A stretch of DNA of 64,000 bases from Athalassotoga saccharophila (GCF_009936215.1 NZ_AP019551.1:434001-498000); one strand, 5' to 3'. Counted from the first letter of the stretch, positions 54,052-61,345 are shown. The notes: generated by a model not told the origin, from the letters alone. Program-made: numbers and translations.

Positions 54052-54999
54052 ATGCCTCTTTTCAACCTCTCGAACGTCTCGAAGCCAAAAGAAACGAACT
54101 ACGACGTTGCAATAATAGGAGCAGGCCCAGGCGGACTGGCAAGTGCTATATACGCAGGTCGTGCAGGTTTAAAAACGATAGTTTTTGAAAAATCAACCGA
54201 GGGTGGTCAGATACTTCTAACTGACATGATAGAAGATTACCCGGGTTTCGTTTCTATAAGCGGAAATGCACTGGCCGAAAATTTTCTGAATCACGCCAAG
54301 GCATTTGGATCAAATTTCACGAATGAAGAGATAATAGAGGCTGATTTAACTTCAAAGATCAAGAGGTTGAAAACGGACCTTGGAAATGAATACACGGCTA
54401 AAACCGTTGTAATCGCAACCGGAAGTAATCCAAGGAAACTTGGTGTTCCGGGCGAAGAAGAATTTATGAATAGAGGTGTCTCTTATTGCGCCGTTTGTGA
54501 TGGAAGTTTCTTCAAGGATAAAAGGGTTGTAGTTGTTGGTGGTGGCGATAGCGCCGTGGAAGAAGGACTTTACATGACGAAGATCGCAAAAGAAGTAACC
54601 CTAATCCACAGAAGAGACAAATTGAGAGCGCAAAAGATAGCCCAAGAAAGGGCCTTCAAGTCAAAGATGAAGTTCATCTGGGACAGCGTTGTTACAGAGA
54701 TAGGCGGTTCCAAAAACGTCGAGTACGTGATGATAAAAAATTTGAAAACAAATGAAACAACAAAGTATCCCACTGATGGTGTCTTCATATACGTAGGCTT
54801 GATTCCAAACACACAAATATTCAAAGATCAGATAAAAACGGATGAAAACGGCTTCATACTCACAGATGAGCACATGGAAACAAATTTAGAGGGTGTGTAT
54901 GCGGTGGGAGATGTCAGAAAAACACCGCTAAGGCAGATAGTAACTGCGGCAGCAGATGGAGCGATAGCCGTAATAGATATGACAAAGTACTTTGACTAA
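54052..54999 (+). CDS. trxB: Thioredoxin (PDO) reductase
   Basis: A 315-residue FAD/NADPH flavoenzyme. The FAD-binding GAGPGGLASAIYAGRAGLKT (about residue 24), the redox-active CAVC (SYCAVCDGSFF, about residue 146), the NADPH loop VGGGDSAVEEG and the late AVGDV region are all present. Its partner is probably the adjacent PDO. It ends in a strong terminator. Confidence 0.95.
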   Translation: MPLFNLSNVSKPKETNYDVAIIGAGPGGLASAIYAGRAGLKTIVFEKSTEGGQILLTDMIEDYPGFVSISGNALAENFLNHAKAFGSNFTNEEIIEADLTSKIKRLKTDLGNEYTAKTVVIATGSNPRKLGVPGEEEFMNRGVSYCAVCDGSFFKDKRVVVVGGGDSAVEEGLYMTKIAKEVTLIHRRDKLRAQKIAQERAFKSKMKFIWDSVVTEIGGSKNVEYVMIKNLKTNETTKYPTDGVFIYVGLIPNTQIFKDQIKTDENGFILTDEHMETNLEGVYAVGDVRKTPLRQIVTAAADGAIAVIDMTKYFD

Positions 55000-55002
55000 A
55001 GC

Positions 55003-55030
55003 AAAAAAGACCGCAAAAGCGGTCTTTTTT
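55003..55030. terminator. Terminator after trxB
   Basis: A 12-bp perfect stem AAAAAAGACCGC / GCGGTCTTTTTT with loop AAAA; works in both directions. Confidence 0.9.
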
Positions 55031-55031
55031 G

Positions 55032-55061
55032 TTGATCTCTTATCATTTAATATGCTATACT
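55032..55061 (+). promoter_or_regulatory. tRNA-Arg promoter
   Basis: -35 TTGATC (55032-55037), 18-base spacer, -10 TATACT (55056-55061), 12 bases before the tRNA. Confidence 0.65.
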
Positions 55062-55073
55062 CTTCAAGATATC

Positions 55074-55148
55074 GCCTCTATAGTTCAATGGATAGAACGG
55101 TGGATTCCTAATCCGCAAATGCAGGTTCGATTCCTGCTAGGGGCACCA
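55074..55148 (+). tRNA. tRNA-Arg (anticodon CCU)
   Basis: A complete cloverleaf of 75 bases including an encoded CCA end. The acceptor stem GCCTCTA pairs with TAGGGGC (one G-T), D stem GTTC/GAAC, anticodon stem GTGGA/TCCGC (one G-C, one T-G pair) with loop TTCCTAA, and T arm GCAGG TTCGATT CCTGC. The anticodon CCT (55107-55109) reads AGG codons, which are common in this genome. An accessory island starts right after it. Confidence 0.95.
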
Positions 55149-55154
55149 GATATA

Positions 55155-55337
55155 TATTACTTGGTAACCGTGTAATGGACGGGCACCAAGAAATGGTAAA
55201 GAAGTTTAAATCCTCAATCTCACGATGGCCGTAATAAATCTATAAGGCTGTGCCGCCGGCAAGATAAAAATCATCAACAAATGGTGCGGATCTATTACTT
55301 TGGGCGTTTTAAGGGGAATACCGTTGAGAACATGCAT
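55155..55337 (-). pseudogene. Broken AbiEii-like nucleotidyltransferase (toxin) remnant
   Basis: Downstream of the DUF6922-like gene the minus strand still codes HVLNGIPLKTPKVIDPHH, then after a frameshift FVDDFYLAGGTAL, then an in-frame TAG and IYYGHREIEDLNFFT, where it stops short near 55190. FYLAGGTAL and the D-x-N/DFF pair are the nucleotidyltransferase active-site signature of AbiEii/MenT-like toxins. It has at least one frameshift, one stop and lacks the whole C-terminal part, so it is dead. Confidence 0.75.
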
Positions 55338-55614
55338 ATACCTCCTCGGTAGGTATATCAAGAATGGTAGACCAAAACGTTGCGACACGTTTTGAGATGT
55401 TCCTTGAATTTTTAACAACGTATCTTATTTCATCGTCCGAATAGATAGTTCTCAATTCTTTAATCTGCTCCATGACGCCGTACTCAAGCACTCTGGCAAT
55501 TATGAAATTTTTATCTTTGATGATATCCAGTTTAGACGCATCAACATCCCAGAAACAGTTGTTAAAGGAAGCGAATTGAAATGGGGTAGAAATTGAAATC
55601 ACCTTCTTTTTCAT
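55309..55614 (-). CDS. DUF6922-like protein, partner of the broken nucleotidyltransferase
   Basis: A 101-residue protein. The middle FWDVDASKLDIIKDKNFIIA and VLEYGVMEQIKELRTIYSDD followed by RNISKRVATFWSTILDIP fit the small helical DUF6922-type proteins found directly upstream of nucleotidyltransferase toxins, where they may act as antitoxin or adaptor. The frame is intact while its partner is broken. The ATG at 55614 has no clear ribosome binding site. A TATAAT-like box lies about 25 bases upstream. Confidence 0.65.
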   Translation of the reverse strand: MKKKVISISTPFQFASFNNCFWDVDASKLDIIKDKNFIIARVLEYGVMEQIKELRTIYSDDEIRYVVKNSRNISKRVATFWSTILDIPTEEVYACSQRYSP

Positions 55615-55659
55615 GGAGAAATCTTTTTATGCATTTTAACAATTATAACATGGAACAGC

Positions 55660-55747
55660 GCATGGCCAATGGCAAATGGCTTATAGCGTATGGCGAATAG
55701 CAAAGACCGAGATTAGGCGTTAGGGATTAGACATTAGAGGTTAGAAA
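55660..55747. repeat. 7-bp-periodic degenerate repeat tract 1
   Basis: A noncoding tract that can be read as heptads: first six units of the form NATGGCN (CATGGCC AATGGCA ...), then five of the form NNTTAGN (GATTAGG CGTTAGG ...). It separates the DUF6922-like gene from the ATPase operator. Confidence 0.75.
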
Positions 55748-55750
55748 AAC

Positions 55751-55787
55751 ACTTCCGCCCTCGGAAGTAACTTCCGGTACCGGAAGT
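55751..55787 (+). promoter_or_regulatory. Two tandem 18-bp palindromes before the ATPase gene
   Basis: ACTTCCGCCCTCGGAAGT (55751-55768) and ACTTCCGGTACCGGAAGT (55770-55787): two copies of the inverted repeat ACTTCCG N4 CGGAAGT, 19 bp centre to centre (about two DNA turns). They end 2 bases before the -10 box TATAAT (55790-55795). This is the layout of a repressor operator covering the promoter. Confidence 0.75.
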
Positions 55788-55789
55788 GA

Positions 55790-55795
55790 TATAAT
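55790..55795 (+). promoter_or_regulatory. -10 box of the ATPase promoter
   Basis: TATAAT directly after the second palindrome; no good -35, which suggests an activator or overlap with the operator. Confidence 0.55.
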
Positions 55796-55811
55796 CACTC
55801 TGGGTGATAAA

Positions 55812-56906
55812 ATGCTTTTTGATCTAAAGCCAAAAGAGGATATAAAAAGTTTTTTTGACAGAGAAGAAGAGATAAATGATCTTGTTGATTCAATAGAAAA
55901 GTATCCGCTTACGATGGTTACGGGGCTGAGGAGGATCGGAAAATCTTCTCTTGTGCGGACGGTCATAAAAGATAAGGAATATCAAAGTGTATTTTTGGAC
56001 GGAAGAGCGATGTATGCAAACAGTGGTGGAAATATAAAGAAGGCGGATTTGATCCAAAGATTGCAAAATGCCCTTTCTGAATTTTCAAATTTTGAGAAAT
56101 TAAAAATTTTTCTGACAAATTTAAGGGGAATATCCGTTAAAGATCTTTCGTTGTCGATGAACTGGAAAGAAGTGGACCTGCTCTCTTTGATAGAAAAGAT
56201 CGAGAAATTCAGTGAGAAAGAAAACAATTACACCATCTTTTTCTTTGACGAGGCACAATACTTAAAGTATTACGGAACAAAAGGAGGCAATGATTTACTT
56301 TCGCTTTTTTCTTACATGTACGATAATTTCAAGTTCATAAAGATAATAATTTCCGGATCGGAAATAGGCCTTCTCCACAATTTTTTAAACGTGGATGATT
56401 ACAAATCACCACTTTACGGAAGATATATAAGGGAAATTTCTTTGAATCCATTCGATAAATTAACATCGATTTCATTCCTTGAAAAAGGGTTTGATGAAAT
56501 AAAGGTAAAGATCGATCGGGAAGATATTCGAAAAGCAGTTGAGATTTTAGATGGCATTCCGGGCTATCTTGTTGAATTTGGAAACCGGTATGCTCAATTT
56601 AAAGATCTTGATATGGCCATAAAAAGCACATTTCAAGGCCTTTCCGGAATGGTAGAAGGAGAGATAAAAGAGTTAGAAAGGAAGAGTCCAAGATATGTTC
56701 AGACGCTTGCGTACATCTCAAATGGAATAAATACGTGGTCCGGTTTAAAAAATGCATTTTTTGCGAAAGGTGACACGATATCCGATTCAAGGCTTTACGA
56801 GATACTTAAAAATTTGGAAAAGATGACATGGATAAAGCAAGAAAATACCGGTGAAAAATACAAAATAATAGATAACGTTTTAAAAGAAATATTGAAAAAA
56901 CGGTGA
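55812..56906 (+). CDS. Archaeal-type P-loop ATPase (MNS/STAND-like)
   Basis: A 364-residue ATPase of the 'archaeal ATPase' family. The FFDREEEINDLVDSI motif precedes Walker A GLRRIGKSSLVR (about residue 43). Walker B is FFFDEAQYL (about residue 147), sensor 1 IIISGSE, and a C-terminal winged-helix part follows (residues 285-360, LAYISNGINTWSGLKNAF). These genes are abundant in mobile parts of thermophile genomes; their role is unclear (defence, transposition or self-maintenance). The ATG follows GGGTGA. It is preceded by tandem palindromes and followed by heptad repeats. Confidence 0.85.
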   Translation: MLFDLKPKEDIKSFFDREEEINDLVDSIEKYPLTMVTGLRRIGKSSLVRTVIKDKEYQSVFLDGRAMYANSGGNIKKADLIQRLQNALSEFSNFEKLKIFLTNLRGISVKDLSLSMNWKEVDLLSLIEKIEKFSEKENNYTIFFFDEAQYLKYYGTKGGNDLLSLFSYMYDNFKFIKIIISGSEIGLLHNFLNVDDYKSPLYGRYIREISLNPFDKLTSISFLEKGFDEIKVKIDREDIRKAVEILDGIPGYLVEFGNRYAQFKDLDMAIKSTFQGLSGMVEGEIKELERKSPRYVQTLAYISNGINTWSGLKNAFFAKGDTISDSRLYEILKNLEKMTWIKQENTGEKYKIIDNVLKEILKKR

Positions 56907-57085
56907 TGCGTAACGAGTAATCAGCAAAAAAGCAGAGATTAGAGACTGGACATTAGAGATTAGGGGAAAAACGGCAGGTGGCTCGTAGCGGGTAGCACGT
57001 AGAAAAAATAATAATGCGTGATCGGTAAACAGTAAGCAGTGACAGGTGAGCAATCAGCAAATGACACATTGCCAATAGCAGGTGA
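56907..57085. repeat. 7-bp-periodic degenerate repeat tract 2
   Basis: A noncoding tract between the ATPase and Fic genes with runs of heptads such as GCGTAAC GAGTAAT, then GATTAGA-type units, then GCTCGTA GCGGGTA, then CGGTAAA CAGTAAG CAGTGAC. Units change gradually along the tract. Confidence 0.7.
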
Positions 57086-57102
57086 AAAAACAAAACAACG
57101 TC

Positions 57103-57123
57103 ATCCCGCATCACGTGCGGGAT
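57103..57123 (-). terminator. Hairpin after the fic gene
   Basis: ATCCCGCA / TGCGGGAT (8-bp stem, 5-base loop); on the minus strand it is followed by GTTGTTTTGTTTTTTC, a T-rich tail. Probably the fic terminator. Confidence 0.65.
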
Positions 57124-57136
57124 CACATTGAGGCCC

Positions 57137-58309
57137 TTAAAGGCGATTCTCGTTTTTGTTTAAAAACTCAGGAATAAATTTCTCACTTTCCAAAGACTTG
57201 ATTATACCCCTAAGAAGGTAATTATTTGCAAAGTTGATTGTGTAAATCCTCTCTTTTGTTTCTATCGGCTTGATCATGTTTTTTTCTTTCATTCTTGACA
57301 TTGTACGAGATTTTTGAACAGAATTTGTGATACCGAAGATTTTCAATTCTTCTGATTTCATTGTCATATCGTCCTTTAAAATGAGGTATTTCAAAATTTG
57401 ATATTCTCTGTCCGTAATTTGCTTTCTATCAAGAGAAAATGAAATTGCCGGCAATAAAAGTGATTGTTGAACATATTTTTTAACGAGAAAGTGATCAATT
57501 TTTTCAATTTCATCTTTTAACCCAGACAAAAAGTATTCTGACCATTGAAGTAAATCTTCATCTTTTAGAGAATCTGCTCTTGATAAAAAGTTATAATATT
57601 TTTCCCTATCGTTGTAAAAGATGGAAGAAGGGTTTATGATTCTCAAATCTTTTACGCGAAAGCCAATTTTTATTAGCAAAGCATAATTAAGCAATCTACC
57701 CATTCTCCCATTACCATTATCAAAAGGGTGAATGTACGCAAATCTATGGTGCGCAATGGCTATCATAAGAAGTTGATACTGTTCTGGCCAACTTTGGTTG
57801 ATGAAATTCAAAAATGAATCGAAATGATCTCTCAATGCGGCCGCATCGGGAGGAATATGAGAAGATTTTTTTATATGAACATTATGTTTTCGCAATTCTC
57901 CTGGATACATTGAACCTTCCCCATGTGGCGGTGGAGTGAGTTCCTTCGTAATAATCTTGTGAACTTCGGAGATATATGCTCTTGTAAATTTTGTATTTTC
58001 ATCAGTTTGATCTTCAATCCATTTTATAGCTTCATCAAGGTTCTCTATTTCTTTTTGAGATTCATCTTTGTATGCTGATTTTTCGATTATCTTCTCAACG
58101 TATTCTGAAAGAGTGGTATTATTTCCTTCTATTCTTGCAGAACCAAATGTTTCAAGGATTTGGAAAATATCTTTCAATTGGAGAAATATCCATTTTGGAA
58201 CTTCCCCGACAGATTGGTTTGACCTCAATTTTTCAAGTTTCAAAATAATACCTGTAAGATTACTTCCCCATTTTGGTTCAGGGATTTTGATTTCTATGTC
58301 GTTTAACAA
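57137..58309 (-). CDS. Fic-family protein (AMP transferase type), class II
   Basis: A 390-residue Fic protein. The active-site motif HPFDNGNGRMGRL (about residue 195) is intact, and an inhibitory helix motif SARIEGNN lies near residue 58, so it is self-inhibited from its N-terminal side. The C-terminal part (residues 290-390) is a winged-helix-like domain. Fic enzymes AMPylate target proteins. I chose the TTG at 58309, 8 bases after AAGGTGG; a GTG at 58321 lies within that site. It stands alone, with a promoter carrying repeated boxes. Confidence 0.85.
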   Translation of the reverse strand: MLNDIEIKIPEPKWGSNLTGIILKLEKLRSNQSVGEVPKWIFLQLKDIFQILETFGSARIEGNNTTLSEYVEKIIEKSAYKDESQKEIENLDEAIKWIEDQTDENTKFTRAYISEVHKIITKELTPPPHGEGSMYPGELRKHNVHIKKSSHIPPDAAALRDHFDSFLNFINQSWPEQYQLLMIAIAHHRFAYIHPFDNGNGRMGRLLNYALLIKIGFRVKDLRIINPSSIFYNDREKYYNFLSRADSLKDEDLLQWSEYFLSGLKDEIEKIDHFLVKKYVQQSLLLPAISFSLDRKQITDREYQILKYLILKDDMTMKSEELKIFGITNSVQKSRTMSRMKEKNMIKPIETKERIYTINFANNYLLRGIIKSLESEKFIPEFLNKNENRL

Positions 58310-58333
58310 TTTACTTGCCACCTTACAAAAAAT

Positions 58334-58432
58334 TACTTATCATTATTATATCACTAAATCCTATTTTAAAAGTAAAAAATGAAAAAATAATTAATTGGTT
58401 ACTTATCATTATTTAAAAATACTACTTATCAT
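58334..58432. promoter_or_regulatory. Three TACTTATCAT boxes upstream of fic
   Basis: Three identical copies of TACTTATCAT at 58334-58343, 58400-58409 and 58423-58432. On the minus strand they read ATGATAAGTA; the first sits directly next to the fic -10 box TATAAT (58350-58345). They look like operator sites for an unknown regulator. Confidence 0.6.
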
Positions 58433-58450
58433 CGATCAGCAAAAAAGAGT

Positions 58451-58572
58451 ATGGCAAATGGCATATGGCAGATGGCGAATAGTAAAAAGAGATTAGAGAT
58501 TAAAAAAGGCCGTTATCAGTAACGCGTAATCAGTGAACAGCGGGAATTGACAAAAGCAACTTTTTATGATAT
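58451..58572. repeat. Direct repeat A: heptad tract ending in a promoter
   Basis: About 122 bases nearly identical to 59023-59143. It begins with ATGGCAA-type heptads, passes through GATTAGA and GTAATCA-type heptads and ends in TTGACA - 17 bases - TATCTT, a near-consensus promoter pointing to the antitoxin gene. Confidence 0.85.
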
Positions 58573-58575
58573 CTT
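58547..58575 (+). promoter_or_regulatory. Promoter at the end of repeat A
   Basis: -35 TTGACA (58547-58552), 17-base spacer, -10 TATCTT (58570-58575), 35 bases before the antitoxin start. Confidence 0.7.
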
Positions 58576-58610
58576 TAATTGTAAAGAATTAACATTACGA
58601 AGATGATTAT

Positions 58611-58862
58611 ATGCCAAGCAATACAAGGATTGTGAATATGTCTATTCCTTTAGATATTTACGATAAAGTGGATAAAATGGCAAGAAAGAGAAAAACTTCT
58701 AAAAGTAGCATCTTAAAAGAAGCCTTGGAACGTTATATTATAGAAGAAGAAAAATGGAACCTGATCTACAAGTGGGGCGAGGAAAAATCTAAATCACTTG
58801 GAATAAGAGATGAAAAAGATGTCGCTCAACTTATCAAAGACTTTCGTCAATATCATAAATAA
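58611..58862 (+). CDS. Ribbon-helix-helix (CopG-type) antitoxin
   Basis: An 83-residue protein. The N-terminal beta strand and helix pair (NTRIVNMSIPLDIYDKVDKM, then KTSKSSILKEALERYI) form a ribbon-helix-helix fold. The C-terminal acidic/basic tail would hold the PIN toxin. Its partner gene right after it is broken. Ribosome binding site weak. Confidence 0.8.
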   Translation: MPSNTRIVNMSIPLDIYDKVDKMARKRKTSKSSILKEALERYIIEEEKWNLIYKWGEEKSKSLGIRDEKDVAQLIKDFRQYHK

Positions 58863-59022
58863 TGATGAAAGTCGTCTTAGATACTAATGTTTTCATTTCT
58901 GCTATTTTGACTCCTGGGAACCCAAGAAAGATTTTGGAATTTGCAAGAAGAGACACTTCACTTACCATTTATCAGAATTCATTCTATGGGAAATAGAAAG
59001 GATTCTCAAAAGAAAAATTGGA
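58862..59022 (+). pseudogene. PIN-domain toxin remnant
   Basis: From the ATG overlapping the antitoxin stop the frame codes MMKVVLDTNVFISAIL and TPGNPRKILEFA, the start of a PIN RNase (Asp4-type acidic residue present). After about residue 30 a frameshift leads to a stop at 58996; the other frame continues HLSEFILWEIERILKRKIG and then runs into repeat B. The gene is thus frameshifted and truncated by the repeat. Confidence 0.85.
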
Positions 59023-59143
59023 ATGGCCAATGGCAGATGGCAGATGGCGAATAGTAAAAAGAGATTAGAGATTAAAAAGGCCGTGATCAGTAACGCGTGA
59101 TCAGTGATCAGCGGGAATTGACAAAAGCAATTTTTTATGATAG
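59023..59143. repeat. Direct repeat B: heptad tract ending in a promoter
   Basis: Nearly identical to repeat A (58451-58572), including the TTGACA - 17 - TAGTAT promoter at its end. It starts exactly where the PIN reading frame is lost. Confidence 0.85.
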
Positions 59144-59146
59144 TAT
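59118..59146 (+). promoter_or_regulatory. Promoter at the end of repeat B
   Basis: -35 TTGACA (59118-59123), 17-base spacer, -10 TAGTAT (59141-59146), about 175 bases before the lipoprotein gene. The stretch 59147-59320 holds no other gene. Confidence 0.6.
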
Positions 59147-59323
59147 TTGCTAAATTGAACGGTAATCAATTCTATTTTGGGGTTTAAAAATTGAGTAAGT
59201 GTCAAGTACATTGAATTCACGAAGTACTTTACCAGATAATTCAAATTACAATGGAAGCCCACTTCTTGTGTTTAGAATTTATTTTACATAGATAACTTGC
59301 ATTGGGAATGAGGTGGGGTAATG

Positions 59324-60286
59324 ATGAAAAGATACATCTTTTTGTTGGTTTTGGTCGTTTTGGTATCTTTGATCTTAAGTTCCTGCGCGATTAACGTATT
59401 TAAAGGATTAAATACACCTGCGAATACACAAAATCTTTCCCAAATCGCCATCAATGAAGCAAACAGTGGAAACTTTAAAGAGGCCATTTCTGCTTCTGTT
59501 CAGGTTTTAAATGCTGTTAGCAATGGCACAATTCCTTCAACCAACATCTACAGTGCCGTTGTACTTTCCGATACTTCTACTTCTGCAAGAAATACCCTTG
59601 CCACAGTCACAAATTTCTTAAATACAACCCAGTCAACAAGTGTGGCCCTCAAAAACGCCGCTGAGGCTATGCTTAGTTCAATAAATGGCACTATGAGATT
59701 GAACGCCATAACACTTGCAAGCAGTTTCATATCGATCTGGCAAAGTCAAAATCTTTCCGTTCTGTCTAACACCTCTTCAATTTCTACTGCCTATATAACC
59801 TCGGCAATAAATTTGATCGTCTCTTCTTCACACAACATCCAACTAATGCAACTTCTTGAGGCATTATCGAGCACACTTAACCGTTTCGATCCATCTAACC
59901 CGAACTGGCTTATATCCAAAGGAATATATGCAGCGTTACAAATCCCAATAATTCTTTTTGACTCAAATGGAAACAATGTGCTCGATTCACAGGATCAGAT
60001 CTTCAAATATCTTCCCGCAGATTATAACGGTATTTTGTACAAGGTTCAACTTCAAACCTATAACAACATTCAAAAGTCAAATGAACTTCTCGCAGACCTT
60101 TCAACGGCATTGACCTCTCTCGACTCAGGACTCAATGAGATGTCTCAATCTAACCCACAAATGGCACAAACTCTTACAATGATAAGAAGTTATATTGTCC
60201 AGATAGAGACCGCACTCTATGTTGTGAATGCCGAGATGATATCCCAGATCCAGTATCTCGGAGATATTCAAAAAATAAGTCTGTGA
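59324..60286 (+). CDS. Predicted lipoprotein, unknown function
   Basis: A 320-residue protein with a clear lipoprotein signal: MKRYIFLLVLVVLVSLILSS then Cys at the lipobox (LSSC, about residue 21). The mature part is rich in Ser, Thr, Asn and Gln helices with tetratricopeptide-like spacing (ISQIAINEANSGNFKEAISA-like start reading LSQIAINEANSGNFKEAIS). The ATG at 59324 lies 7 bases after AGGTGG; ATG 59321 is possible. It is followed after 9 bases by a beta-barrel protein, so the two may form an envelope pair. Confidence 0.75.
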   Translation: MKRYIFLLVLVVLVSLILSSCAINVFKGLNTPANTQNLSQIAINEANSGNFKEAISASVQVLNAVSNGTIPSTNIYSAVVLSDTSTSARNTLATVTNFLNTTQSTSVALKNAAEAMLSSINGTMRLNAITLASSFISIWQSQNLSVLSNTSSISTAYITSAINLIVSSSHNIQLMQLLEALSSTLNRFDPSNPNWLISKGIYAALQIPIILFDSNGNNVLDSQDQIFKYLPADYNGILYKVQLQTYNNIQKSNELLADLSTALTSLDSGLNEMSQSNPQMAQTLTMIRSYIVQIETALYVVNAEMISQIQYLGDIQKISL

Positions 60287-60295
60287 TTGATAAAT

Positions 60296-61330
60296 ATGAA
60301 AAAGATCACGATTGGAATTCTTATTGTGCTTTTGTCAGTTTCTATCTTTGCGTTTGATACTGGTTTTTACAGATCAGTTCAAACTCTCGAGATGGGCGAG
60401 ACATTTACGGGAATTGCAAACAATCAAAATGCTATCTTTTACAATCCCGCAGGAATTGCAAATTCAAAAGGTTTCTTCTTTTCACTTCCAGAAGTAAATG
60501 TGGGAATGAGTGAAGGGCTCGGAAATGCGGTTCTAAAGGCGCTATCCAACTGGAACCAGATCCAATCTTTGATCCAGAGCGGGAATTCGACAGCCCTTAC
60601 GATTTATTTGATTCAGAACTATGGACCCTACCTTCAAAACAGCAATTCTTTGCTAATAGGATCAGATGCGCTAATAGGATATGGTTTTGGAAACTTTTCA
60701 ATAGCGGGTGGTGCCTTTGGTCAATTGTGGGGACAATCCATTCTTACACAATATAACACGTTGTCTTTAAATGCACTGGCCGGAGGTTACGCATTTGGAA
60801 TGGCAGCATTCTCATTTAACGTTGGAGATTTGAAGTTGAATGTCGGTGGAACTTACAGATATGGATACGTATTTCCTCAAATATACAGTATAAACAATGA
60901 ATTTTTACTCGTTGCAGATTTTAATCCAAATCTTACTTACGAATCAACATCCAACGTTGATTTAGGCACAATGATCTCTTACGGTAACCTTTCTTTTGGT
61001 ACGCTATGGCACAATGTATTGAATCAATCAACACCGGATGTAAGAATTGGCCTTGGCTATAAAAGTGATAAATTTTCTGCAGGCGTAGATTTAGAAAATG
61101 TCTTTAACGAGAATTACACGATATACAGGAAACTTCATGCGGGCATTTCCTACAAAATCTTTGATTTTCTTACGCTCTACGGTGGAATTTCCGCCGGATG
61201 GTTTACCGGAGGAATTGAGGCAAATTTAGGACCCGTGTTTTTAAATTTAGGAACTTACGTTCTTAATTACGGCAATTACGCCGGATATAATTACCAGAGG
61301 ATGTACACCGTACAAGTGGGAATTCAGTAA
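60296..61330 (+). CDS. Predicted outer-membrane beta-barrel protein
   Basis: A 344-residue protein with a signal peptide (MKKITIGILIVLLSVSIFA) and a start FYRSVQTLEMGETFTGIANN, QNAIFYNPAGIANSKG that matches the FadL/PorV-like barrel opening (YNPAGIA). The rest alternates glycine and aromatic beta strands (GNFSIAGGAFGQLWG, GTYRYGYVFPQIY). The end is ...VQVGIQ, without a terminal Phe. Likely in the outer sheath. Coupled to the lipoprotein gene. Confidence 0.75.
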   Translation: MKKITIGILIVLLSVSIFAFDTGFYRSVQTLEMGETFTGIANNQNAIFYNPAGIANSKGFFFSLPEVNVGMSEGLGNAVLKALSNWNQIQSLIQSGNSTALTIYLIQNYGPYLQNSNSLLIGSDALIGYGFGNFSIAGGAFGQLWGQSILTQYNTLSLNALAGGYAFGMAAFSFNVGDLKLNVGGTYRYGYVFPQIYSINNEFLLVADFNPNLTYESTSNVDLGTMISYGNLSFGTLWHNVLNQSTPDVRIGLGYKSDKFSAGVDLENVFNENYTIYRKLHAGISYKIFDFLTLYGGISAGWFTGGIEANLGPVFLNLGTYVLNYGNYAGYNYQRMYTVQVGIQ

Positions 61331-61345
61331 CACATAAATGAAAGC

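Noticed and set aside
55206-55418. A 70-residue minus-strand frame as a separate small gene
   Set aside because: Its sequence is a frameshifted part of the nucleotidyltransferase remnant joined to antisense of the DUF6922-like gene region, so it is not an independent gene.
57103-57123. The CCCGCA/TGCGGG hairpin as a dispersed palindromic repeat
   Set aside because: Only one copy is visible in the window and its position and T-rich tail fit a terminator for fic.
58451-59143. The heptad repeats as a CRISPR array
   Set aside because: Units are 7 bases and drift; there are no 25-40-base repeats with unique spacers and no cas genes in the window.
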